From an uncultured Verrucomicrobiota bacterium (lineage in GTDB: Bacteria; Verrucomicrobiota; Verrucomicrobiia; Verrucomicrobiales; Verrucomicrobiaceae): a DNA stretch of 64,000 bases. Positions within the stretch are counted from its first letter, which is position 1, and every line of letters starts with the position of its first letter. Shown piece by piece: positions 47,018 to 54,431 of the stretch. The position numbers and the translations under genes are program-made. The notes under the pieces were generated by a model, which saw only the letters and a list, made by a program, of their open reading frames with translations, made no database searches and was not told the origin of the DNA. The stretch spans positions 1 to 64,000 of the forward strand of contig CAILZI010000231.1 of NCBI GenBank assembly GCA_903838675.1, in the 5' to 3' direction.

Positions 47018-47590
47018 GATTCGTGGTATCTTCGAGAACGCCAGAGCCTTCTCTGCAATGGCAATGGCCTTGTCCTGCAGCGTTTCGCCGATGAAGCGCT
47101 GCTGAAAACTCACACGGCATTTGCGGCCGTCTTTGGCGAAGGCCACCCAGAACTCAGTCGATTTGATGCGCTCTGCAGCGCTCGTGGCATCGGACCAGGC
47201 ATAGTGTACGGATTCACCGCGCCTCACCTCATGGAGCCCCTGGGCGCTGAGTGTCACTGAGTAGCCCTTGCTCTGCCACCCAAGCCACGTGGCAGCCGCA
47301 CCGAGCAGAAACAGCACCGCGCCCATGACAATGGAAGGCCCGATGGCCTTGAGGCGGCCAAAGAATCCACCGTTGCCAAATTCCAGAGCGAAGAATCTCA
47401 CCCGCCCATACATGACCTTCACCAGCATGAAAGCTGCAATGACCAGCAGCGGCCCGCCGCCGAGCAGGATGTAAGTGTAAACGTCTCCTATCATGAGCGT
47501 CACTCCTTTGCCCGCGTCACCGCCTTTGACCAAGTAGGGCGAAATGTCCAGCGAACCGGTGATGTCGAAAGAAAATGGCGACGAATTCAT
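47012..47590 (-). CDS. membrane protein of unknown function
   Basis: A 192-residue protein with two transmembrane helices, one at about 42-60 (TYILLGGGPLLVIAAFMLVK) and one at about 85-105 (IVMGAVLFLLGAAATWLGW), followed by a soluble C-terminal domain of about 85 residues with YAWSDATSAAERIKSTE and CRVSFQQRFIGETL. The C-terminal part has a PH-domain-like look often seen in DUF-type bacterial membrane proteins, but I cannot assign it. It lies 42 bp downstream of threonine synthase. Its stop codon is inside the bidirectional hairpin shared with argA. Confidence 0.7.
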   Translation of the reverse strand: MNSSPFSFDITGSLDISPYLVKGGDAGKGVTLMIGDVYTYILLGGGPLLVIAAFMLVKVMYGRVRFFALEFGNGGFFGRLKAIGPSIVMGAVLFLLGAAATWLGWQSKGYSVTLSAQGLHEVRRGESVHYAWSDATSAAERIKSTEFWVAFAKDGRKCRVSFQQRFIGETLQDKAIAIAEKALAFSKIPRIK

Positions 47591-47632
47591 AGAACTTCTT
47601 TTTGTGATTAAACCCACCCGCCTCCGCAGACG

Positions 47633-49003
47633 TCAAGTCTTGCTTCCGTGACTTGTTCGTTGCCGGATGAATTCCTGCACCGTCGCCACGTCTGCCGCCA
47701 TCGGCCAGGTTTGCAGTGGTTTCGACTTCAGCGCTTCGAGCGTCGGATGCGTGGGTTCGTTGCCTGTGGCTTGCTGCACGACTTCGGGAAACTTCGCCGG
47801 GCTCGCCGTGGCCAGCACGACGCTGACCCGGTCCTGCGCCATGTCCGTGAAAGCGCAAGCGGTGTGCGGATCGAGCACGTACTGCCAGTCCTTCCACATC
47901 TGCGCAATTACTCGGACGATCTGATCGTCGTCCATCCGGGTGGAGCGCAGCGAGGTCTGGGGCAGGTCGATCTTGAACGGAGCGCCCGATTTGATCTGTG
48001 CCATCACCTCACGTACGCGTTCAGCACTTTGATCGAGAATGTAATAGAGGAAGCGTTCGAAGTTCGACGCAGCCTGAATGTCCATGCTCGGCGCATGGCT
48101 CGGATGCACCTCACTCTGGCTGTATTCGCCACTGGTGAAGAAGCGGTGCAGAATGTCGTTTTGATTCGTCGCCACGCGGAAACCACCTGCGGGCATGCCC
48201 ATCTGCTGCGCCATCCATCCGGCCAGCACATTGCCAAAATTTCCGGTCGGCACGACGTACTCCGCCGTGGCACGAGCGCTTTCCGGCAGTTTGAGACACG
48301 CCCAGATGTAATACACGCACTGCGCCAGCACACGGGCGATGTTGATCGAGTTCACGGCGGAGAGATTCACCGAGTTCGCAAAGGCGGTGTCGCCAAAAGT
48401 TTCCTTCACCACACGCTGGGCGTCGTCAAAGGTGCCCGGCACGGGAATGGCAAAAACGTTGTCCGCCCCGGTGCAGGCCATCTGGCGCTCCTGCAGCGGC
48501 GCTACTCGATCATTGGGGTACAAAATGAAAATCGTGATGCCATCGCGACCCAGGCAGCCATGGATCGCTGCAGAACCCGTGTCGCCCGAAGTCGCACCGA
48601 GCACAGACAGGTGTTTGCCGCTCTGTTCCACCTGGCGTTTGTAGAGCAGTCCCAGCAGTTGCAGCGCAAAGTCCTTGAAGGCCAGCGTCGGGCCGTGAAA
48701 CAGCTCCAGCACGTAGGTCTTGTCCGTGATTTTCTTCAGCGGCGCCACGGCCGGCGAATCAAAGCGCCGATACGCCTCCGCCGTGAGATGATGCCATTCA
48801 GCATTGCTGATCTCCGGCGCGAACAACGTGAAAAACTCCGCTGCCAGCTGTGGGTAGGTCAGTTTCGACCACGCCGGCAGCTTGTCAGCGATGCTCGGCA
48901 GCTTCTCCGGCAGAAACAGTCCGCCATCCGGTGCCAGCCCGGCTTCAACGGCTTCAGAAAACGTGTGCGGCTTCGTCTGGCCGCGGGTGGAAAGGTAATG
49001 CAT
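47633..49003 (-). CDS. thrC: threonine synthase
   Basis: A 456-residue PLP enzyme converting O-phosphohomoserine to threonine. The PLP lysine is K110 in FHGPTLAFKDFALQLL, preceded by the usual N-terminal YLSTRGQTKPHTFSEAV and APDGGLFLPE. The phosphate-binding Gly/Ser segment is LGATSGDTGSAAIHG and a later core segment is YVVPTGNFGNVLAGWMAQQM. It belongs to the longer bacterial ThrC class. The ATG at 49003 is preferred over the TTG at 49012. It lies 123 bp downstream of the HlyD-type gene and 42 bp upstream of the membrane-protein gene on the same strand. Confidence 0.96.
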   Translation of the reverse strand: MHYLSTRGQTKPHTFSEAVEAGLAPDGGLFLPEKLPSIADKLPAWSKLTYPQLAAEFFTLFAPEISNAEWHHLTAEAYRRFDSPAVAPLKKITDKTYVLELFHGPTLAFKDFALQLLGLLYKRQVEQSGKHLSVLGATSGDTGSAAIHGCLGRDGITIFILYPNDRVAPLQERQMACTGADNVFAIPVPGTFDDAQRVVKETFGDTAFANSVNLSAVNSINIARVLAQCVYYIWACLKLPESARATAEYVVPTGNFGNVLAGWMAQQMGMPAGGFRVATNQNDILHRFFTSGEYSQSEVHPSHAPSMDIQAASNFERFLYYILDQSAERVREVMAQIKSGAPFKIDLPQTSLRSTRMDDDQIVRVIAQMWKDWQYVLDPHTACAFTDMAQDRVSVVLATASPAKFPEVVQQATGNEPTHPTLEALKSKPLQTWPMAADVATVQEFIRQRTSHGSKT

Positions 49004-49126
49004 GCGAATCAATGAGGGAGGGCATTCATGCGTGGGATTTGGGGAGACTCAACGAGTCTCTTGCCGGCATCACAGCCGCCATGGGCGCCCCACTTTGGAA
49101 AATTCCCGGGCACAGGAGAAGATGCG

Positions 49127-50077
49127 CTACTTCTTCCGCGCAATGAACACATCCACCTGCTGACCCACGTAGAGGGGCTGGTCCTTGGGTTTGTCGAGTT
49201 TGTAGATGACCTGCAGGACTCGAGTGTCCACGCGTTCCGTGCTGGCGCCCGTGAGGGAGACTTTGGGGATGACGTAAGGTTCGATGCGGACGAACTGCGC
49301 TTTGAATTTTTTCGAAGAGTCGCTCTTCAACGAAAAGGTGGCGTCAAGGCCGGAGGCCACTTCCATCGCGTTCTGTTCATCGACATCCGCACGCACGTGC
49401 AGCGTGGAGATGTCTCCAAGCACAAGCGCGGGCTGCTTGTTCGCCGGGGAGGCGTACTCACCTGCGCGAATGTTGACCTGCAGGATGGTGCCCGGCTTCG
49501 GCGCCTTGACGGTAAGGCGTTCGATCAGCAGCTCGGTCTGCTGCACATCAGCCTTGGCGGAGATGAGCTGCGCTTCAGCAGCCTGCATCTGCGCCTTGGA
49601 GACAAGCACGTCGTTGGTGCGGTTGCGCAGATCGTCCTGGCTGATGGCACGCTGATCGGTGATGGACGTCATTCGGTCCAGCATGTCCTGCACCTTCGCT
49701 AGCTGAGCACGGGCGATGGCGAGGTTCGCCTCGGCGATGGCGATGGCGGCCTGCTCCTTGAGCAACGAGGCACGGAGTTCGCGGTCATCCAAAATAAGCA
49801 GTGGCTCCCCCTCTTTAACGACTTGATTGACAACGACTTTGACCGTTTCAACCAGGCCCGGCACCGGCACGCCAATGGCGACGTTTTCATCCTTGGCTTC
49901 GAGAATGCCCGTGGCAGCGATGTCATCGGGAGCATTTTTCTGCGGAGGCAGGACAGGCGGTGGCGGCATGGCGGTCTCCTGGCTGCGGATGGTCTGCAGA
50001 ACGAATCCCATGGCGATCACGCCTGCGATGGCAAGCAGGTAGGTGGAATAGCGGATGGCGGAGGAGACGAGATTCAT
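49127..50077 (-). CDS. HlyD-family membrane-fusion adaptor
   Basis: A 316-residue periplasmic adaptor. It has an N-terminal membrane anchor (about 8-27, YSTYLLAIAGVIAMGFVLQ), a barrel-sandwich segment with GILEAKDENVAIGVPVPGLVE and VNQVVKEGEPLLILDDRE, a long coiled coil (about 105-170, including IAEANLAIARAQLAKVQDML) and a second lipoyl half with PKPGTILQVNIRAGEY. Such proteins bridge an inner-membrane pump (ABC, MFS or RND) to an outer-membrane channel. No pump or TolC-like gene lies next to it, so it is an orphan. It is divergent from the small channel-like gene and is followed by thrC after 123 bp. Confidence 0.85.
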   Translation of the reverse strand: MNLVSSAIRYSTYLLAIAGVIAMGFVLQTIRSQETAMPPPPVLPPQKNAPDDIAATGILEAKDENVAIGVPVPGLVETVKVVVNQVVKEGEPLLILDDRELRASLLKEQAAIAIAEANLAIARAQLAKVQDMLDRMTSITDQRAISQDDLRNRTNDVLVSKAQMQAAEAQLISAKADVQQTELLIERLTVKAPKPGTILQVNIRAGEYASPANKQPALVLGDISTLHVRADVDEQNAMEVASGLDATFSLKSDSSKKFKAQFVRIEPYVIPKVSLTGASTERVDTRVLQVIYKLDKPKDQPLYVGQQVDVFIARKK

Positions 50078-50171
50078 GGCGGAGGTTAAACGAGAAATCC
50101 AAATGGCGAATGACGAATGACGGACGAATTTACGCTCGACGAGGCAGTCCAGAAAGTCTCAATTCCGCCTC

Positions 50172-50726
50172 ATGAGCAAGGAATCCAGCATCTCAGCCCA
50201 AATCATCCGCCAGGGGGGCGAGGTGGTGGTCATTATGTTGGTGGCAGCTGGCTTGCAGGCCTTGTGGGGTGCACACGGGTTGACGACCCGCACCTTCTGT
50301 CTGGTGGTGCTTGCGGCGGCATTCGCAAAAACGGTGTTCTTTTTCGTCGAGAACCTCCAGCACATCCTCATGGCCACTCGGGACAACATGCCCTACCACC
50401 ACGTACTCGGCCTCATGGGGGTGAACATGGCGCAGATCACAGTGTCCTTTGCACTCGACTGCTGGTGCCTGGAAACGGCGGAACCCGCGAGTTTCAGTTC
50501 GATCAATGCTGCGTGGAGCCAGGGCGAGCAGATGTTTGAGTTTTTCTTCTTCAGCGTGCTGAACTTCTCCTTCTTCGGCTTTGGCGATGTGACGCCACAA
50601 ACCATTCCGGCCAAGCTGATCACGATGATGGAGGTGCTGCTGGCCTTTTTCACGGTGATCTTCCTGCTTTCAGACTTTGTCAGCCTCAAAGATTCGCTGC
50701 GAATCCGGAAGCAGCACGAGGACTGA
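50172..50726 (+). CDS. small ion-channel-like membrane protein (two-TM type, altered filter)
   Basis: A 184-residue membrane protein with about four hydrophobic segments: about 17-32, 42-60, 80-97 and 149-168. A pore-loop-like stretch, FFGFGDVTPQTIPAKLITMM, at 134-153 resembles the K+-channel selectivity filter and the start of the inner helix. In K+ channels the filter is TxGYGD; here it reads F-F-G-F-G-D, with the threonine lost and tyrosine changed to phenylalanine. It may be a channel with changed selectivity or a degenerate relative. No gating (RCK) domain is present. The ATG at 50172 is supported by the hydrophilic N-terminus and by the absence of overlap with the divergent HlyD gene. 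Confidence 0.65.
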   Translation: MSKESSISAQIIRQGGEVVVIMLVAAGLQALWGAHGLTTRTFCLVVLAAAFAKTVFFFVENLQHILMATRDNMPYHHVLGLMGVNMAQITVSFALDCWCLETAEPASFSSINAAWSQGEQMFEFFFFSVLNFSFFGFGDVTPQTIPAKLITMMEVLLAFFTVIFLLSDFVSLKDSLRIRKQHED

Positions 50727-50768
50727 TCCGCGTCTTGCGCGGGCGGGCGGGCGCTCTACGCTGGCTGC

Positions 50769-50981
50769 ATGGACCGACCCGCCGCCATTGCCCAGATCCG
50801 CGAAGCCTGCAAAAATATTGCCCTGCAATTCATGAAGATCCATCCCGCCGTGCCCGGACTGGCTGACGAGGAGACGCAAAAGGAGTGCTTCCGCAGCGTA
50901 CATGAGATGACCGTGCTGCTTGAGACGATCAAAAAGAAGATCGGCCGCCTGGAACGCGCCGATGACAGCACCCTGCTCTGA
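50769..50981 (+). CDS. small alpha-helical protein of unknown function
   Basis: A 70-residue protein, wholly helical by composition (IAQIREACKNIALQFMKIHP and then SVHEMTVLLETIKKKIGRLE). No signal peptide or membrane segment is seen. The codon use and length look genuine, but no family is recognised. It lies between the channel-like gene and the sialate esterase gene, 46 bp before the latter. Confidence 0.5.
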   Translation: MDRPAAIAQIREACKNIALQFMKIHPAVPGLADEETQKECFRSVHEMTVLLETIKKKIGRLERADDSTLL

Positions 50982-51027
50982 CATTTGGCTTACTTGCCCT
51001 GCCTCGCCCTTCATACGACAATCCACC

Positions 51028-52656
51028 ATGAAACACGCTATTATCTGTCTCCTCATGCTGGCCACCTGCCTGCACGCCGAGGTCAAACTGCCCGCCATTT
51101 TTTCCGATGGCATGGTCCTGCAGCAGGCGCAGCTCGTCCGCATCTGGGGTACTGCGGAGGTCGGCGAAGACGTGAAGGTAACTTTTGGCGATCAGTCGCA
51201 CAGCTCACTCACGGACCCGACCGGCAAATGGTCGATCACGCTGAACCCGATGAATGCAAACGCCCAGCCCACCGATCTTGTGGTGGCTGGCAAAAACACG
51301 ATCACATTGAAAAACGTCCTCGTCGGCGAAGTGTGGATCTGCTCCGGCCAGTCAAACATGCAGTGGACGGTGCAGCAGGCCGGCAAGGCCCAGGAGGAGA
51401 TCGCTGCCGCAAACCACCCGCAGATTCGCATGTTCAATGTCGAACGCAGCCCAAGCATGACGCCGCAGGCTGACTGCAAAGGTCTGTGGAAAGAGGCCAC
51501 CAGCGCCAATGTGGGCGAATTCTCCGCTGTGGGTTATTTCTTTGGCCGTCATCTGCATCATGTGCTGAAAGTGCCAGTCGGATTGATCAACACCTCCTGG
51601 GGTGGCACGCGTGTCGAGGCCTGGACGAGCCACGAGGCGCTCGAAGAGCGCCCTTGCGCTGCGGAAATGCTCTCCGACTGGAAGGATGCCGTTGCCAAAT
51701 GGGATGGCCCCAAGGAGCTGGCAGCCTTTGATAAACGCAGAGCCGACTGGCAGGAGCAGGTGCAGAAAATCGACGCCGAAAACGCCAAACTGCCCGCCGA
51801 TAAAAAGCTGCCCAAACCGCAGGCACCGCGCCCGCCGGAAGACCCCACCAAGACACCCCATCACCCCAGCGTACTTTTCAACGGCATGGTGGCCCCCTTG
51901 GTTCCCTATGCCATCAAAGGCGTCATCTGGTATCAGGGGGAGTCAAACCAGCGCCGTGCCTTCCAGTATCAGGAACTGCTGCCCAGCATGATCAATGACT
52001 GGCGCAAACATTGGATGGACGCGTTCTCTTTTTATATCGTACAACTCGCCAACTTTGGCAACGGCAAGCCCGTGACCACGGAGCCCGGCGTCCCAGACAC
52101 CTGGGCCGAACTGCAGGAGGCACAGACGCTGACTGCGCAGACGCTGGACAAGTGTGGCATCGCCATCATCAACGACATCGGCGAGCAAAACGACATCCAT
52201 CCCAAGAACAAACAGGAGGTCGGTCGCCGTCTCGCGCTCTGGGCCCTGGCCAAGGACTACGGCAAGTCCGGTGCTGAATACTGCGGCCCGCTCTACCTTT
52301 CCTCCGTGGTGCAGGGAGACAAGATTCGAGTTCAGTTCACCCACACTGGCTCAGGTTTGAAAACTCGCGATGGCGGCGAGCCGAAAAGTTTCCAGATCTC
52401 CGGGAGTGATCAGAAATGGGTGTGGGCCAAGGCCAAGATCGAAGGCAGCGAAGTCGTCGTCTGGAGCGACACCGTGCCACAGCCGGTTGGCGTCCGCTAT
52501 GCGTGGGCCAGCTGGCCGGAGGGTGCCAATCTCATCAATGCCGAGGGCCTGCCAGCTTCCTGCTTCCGTACCGATGATTTCCTGCCATCCACCCTCGGCG
52601 TCGTGTCGCCCTTCAAAGAGACGAGCGCGGCAAAGCCAGCGCCCGCCAAACCGTGA
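51028..52656 (+). CDS. secreted sialate O-acetylesterase (SASA/SGNH-type)
   Basis: A 542-residue esterase. The signal peptide covers about 1-17 (HAIICLLMLATCLHA). After an N-terminal Ig-like beta domain (about 18-98) the esterase core begins with EVWICSGQSNMQW, where S109 of GQSNM is the nucleophile. The second block is IKGVIWYQGESNQRRAFQYQ and the active-site histidine region is NDIGEQNDIHPKNKQEVGRR. It removes O-acetyl groups from sialic acids in characterised members; related proteins in planctomycetes and Verrucomicrobia can act on plant or algal glycans. The upstream in-frame start would overlap the small helical gene, so the ATG at 51028 is used. It is followed by an RlmM-like gene 15 bp downstream. 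Confidence 0.9.
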   Translation: MKHAIICLLMLATCLHAEVKLPAIFSDGMVLQQAQLVRIWGTAEVGEDVKVTFGDQSHSSLTDPTGKWSITLNPMNANAQPTDLVVAGKNTITLKNVLVGEVWICSGQSNMQWTVQQAGKAQEEIAAANHPQIRMFNVERSPSMTPQADCKGLWKEATSANVGEFSAVGYFFGRHLHHVLKVPVGLINTSWGGTRVEAWTSHEALEERPCAAEMLSDWKDAVAKWDGPKELAAFDKRRADWQEQVQKIDAENAKLPADKKLPKPQAPRPPEDPTKTPHHPSVLFNGMVAPLVPYAIKGVIWYQGESNQRRAFQYQELLPSMINDWRKHWMDAFSFYIVQLANFGNGKPVTTEPGVPDTWAELQEAQTLTAQTLDKCGIAIINDIGEQNDIHPKNKQEVGRRLALWALAKDYGKSGAEYCGPLYLSSVVQGDKIRVQFTHTGSGLKTRDGGEPKSFQISGSDQKWVWAKAKIEGSEVVVWSDTVPQPVGVRYAWASWPEGANLINAEGLPASCFRTDDFLPSTLGVVSPFKETSAAKPAPAKP

Positions 52657-52671
52657 TCGTCCGAGCCAAGC

Positions 52672-53691
52672 GTGCATCTCTTCCTAGCTGATCCTGACAC
52701 TGAGCCGTTCCTCGCAGATGAACTGCGCCGCGCCGCACCGGATGCTGCGCAACGCGAGATCGAAGGTCTCGGCATCGCGGCAGATCTGAACTTGGACGGA
52801 CTGCTGCTCGCGTTCGCGCGCCAGACACTCCCCAACGCCGCCGAAACCCAAGCTGCATCCATCAACGCGTGGGCGGATCGCATCATTGACGCCACTGTCG
52901 GCGTTTTTCCTGATGACCAGCCCTGGCGTCTTCACCTCTGGCCACAATATGGTGAAGGCAAAGCCGGACAGCATCGCTGCGAATTGATCCAAGCCGGCCT
53001 TGTGGAGCGCATGAAAAAGCGTCGCAGACGCCTGCTCCGCTCTTTGGTCGAATCTGACGCTGTCTTTGATGCACAAACATCCCTTGTGCAGTGCATCCTC
53101 ACCTCACCCGAAACCGGCTGGCTTTCCGCCTCTCTCGCGCCACAACCTTATTCCCAGCGCAGTTTGATTTCATGTTTCCCTCGTGGTGAAGTGCCGCTGG
53201 CCGATGACAAAAGCGCCCCCTCCCGCGCCTTCACGAAACTGGTGGAGTCAGAGCAGCGCCTGGGACGTCAAATCGAGCGCGGCCAGACCTGCGTGGATCT
53301 CGGCGCTTCACCGGGAAGCTGGAGCTATGTCCCCATCCAGCGCGGGGCCAGTGTCATAGCCATCGACCGCTCGGAACTGCGCGAGGATCTGATGCGCAAT
53401 CCACGCCTCCACTTTGAAGTGGCCGACGCCTTCAAATACAAGCCCCCGCACACCGTGGACTGGCTCGTATGCGATGTCATCGCCGCCCCCCAGCGCAGCA
53501 TCGACCTGCTGCTCGAATGGCTGCGCGAGAAACGCATGCGTAACTTCATCGTGACGATTAAATTCAAAGGCCACGACGAGTATCCGCTGCTCGACATCCT
53601 CAAACGCGATGCCCCGCCCCTCTGCGCCGAATTTCACCTCACGCGTCTCTGTGCGAACAAGAACGAGGTCTGCGCCTTCGGTGTGGTTTGA
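52672..53691 (+). CDS. rlmM: RlmM/FtsJ-like 23S rRNA ribose 2-prime-O-methyltransferase
   Basis: A 339-residue SAM-dependent methyltransferase. An N-terminal THUMP/RFM-type region of about 170 residues is followed by the FtsJ core: the catalytic lysine K189 in SRAFTKLVESEQ, SAM motif CVDLGASPGSWSYV, the D of WLVCDVIAAP and the lysine in FIVTIKFKG, giving the K-D-K-E catalytic pattern. RlmM modifies C2498 of 23S rRNA. The start codon is GTG. It follows the sialate esterase gene by 15 bp, but a functional link is not expected. The symbol rests on the domain layout and not on a proven target. Confidence 0.85.
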   Translation: MHLFLADPDTEPFLADELRRAAPDAAQREIEGLGIAADLNLDGLLLAFARQTLPNAAETQAASINAWADRIIDATVGVFPDDQPWRLHLWPQYGEGKAGQHRCELIQAGLVERMKKRRRRLLRSLVESDAVFDAQTSLVQCILTSPETGWLSASLAPQPYSQRSLISCFPRGEVPLADDKSAPSRAFTKLVESEQRLGRQIERGQTCVDLGASPGSWSYVPIQRGASVIAIDRSELREDLMRNPRLHFEVADAFKYKPPHTVDWLVCDVIAAPQRSIDLLLEWLREKRMRNFIVTIKFKGHDEYPLLDILKRDAPPLCAEFHLTRLCANKNEVCAFGVV

Positions 53692-53722
53692 GACATGCTG
53701 AAGCCTTTGAATAGGCGATGGA

Positions 53723-53753
53723 GAGCATCCGTCCTAAGTGCTCATGCTTTTTT
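53723..53753 (+). terminator. candidate terminator after the RlmM-like gene
   Basis: GAGCA and TGCTC form a short stem around an 11-nt loop, followed after four bases by six T residues. The stem is short, so this is a modest candidate. Confidence 0.4.
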
Positions 53754-53820
53754 CTTGCCGCAAAATCCATGCAGGCGCTAAAGCTATTTCATAGCTGGCC
53801 ACCATCTTCGATTCACAACC

Positions 53821-54390
53821 ATGAAACTTCTCCCCACCTTCCTTCTTGGCGCATTCACCGGTGCATGTTTGCTCTGGTTTGGATTCGGCAAAACAATCCT
53901 GCCACTCAACAACCAACTCGTTGCGGTGAACCGCTTCACCGGCAGGGCGAGCAAAGTGTTTGTCTCGTCTGTGGAGGCAGGGCATTTGGCACAAGATGAG
54001 ACCGCACGACTCGATGCATTAACTGAAAACGCGAGAGCGATTGCTGAAAAAGCGATATGGCGTGAACTTGACGGGTCTGAAATTAGAAAACTTGAATTCC
54101 GTTGGAGCCGAAACGGCTCTGCCATTAAAGCCGAATTTCACAATCCTTATGAAAAGGAAGTGATGATTGAACGAGTTCGAGTCCAGATTCCAGCCCGGGA
54201 AGGTCATGCCGCGATTGACCGAGAATTTCAATTGGATAACGCCGTTTGCTCACCGCTGTCAGATGGCTGGGACATGATGCAGCCGATTAAAATGTCATAT
54301 GATGAATTTCTAGAACCGAGAACTGCAGGTGACAGTTCTCGGAGCATTATTGGCTCGATCACCCCGATTCGTGTCTTGATTCGCAAGTGA
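53821..54390 (+). CDS. membrane-anchored protein of unknown function
   Basis: A 189-residue protein with one N-terminal transmembrane helix (about 5-22, PTFLLGAFTGACLLWFGFG) and a soluble region with KLEFRWSRNGSAIKAEFHNP, typical of a small beta-sandwich. The stretch IKAEFHNPYEKEVMIERVRVQIP suggests an Ig-like fold. No catalytic motif is seen. It stands alone, 129 bp after the RlmM-like gene, and converges with the PurF-like gene with 41 bp between stop codons. Confidence 0.6.
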   Translation: MKLLPTFLLGAFTGACLLWFGFGKTILPLNNQLVAVNRFTGRASKVFVSSVEAGHLAQDETARLDALTENARAIAEKAIWRELDGSEIRKLEFRWSRNGSAIKAEFHNPYEKEVMIERVRVQIPAREGHAAIDREFQLDNAVCSPLSDGWDMMQPIKMSYDEFLEPRTAGDSSRSIIGSITPIRVLIRK

Positions 54391-54431
54391 CAAACAACGC
54401 AGATCGATAGACACCAAGTATCCCGCCGCAC

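Noticed and set aside
47648..49015. Plus-strand open frame of 455 codons opposite thrC
   Set aside because: Antisense shadow. The ThrC motifs on the minus strand are convincing.
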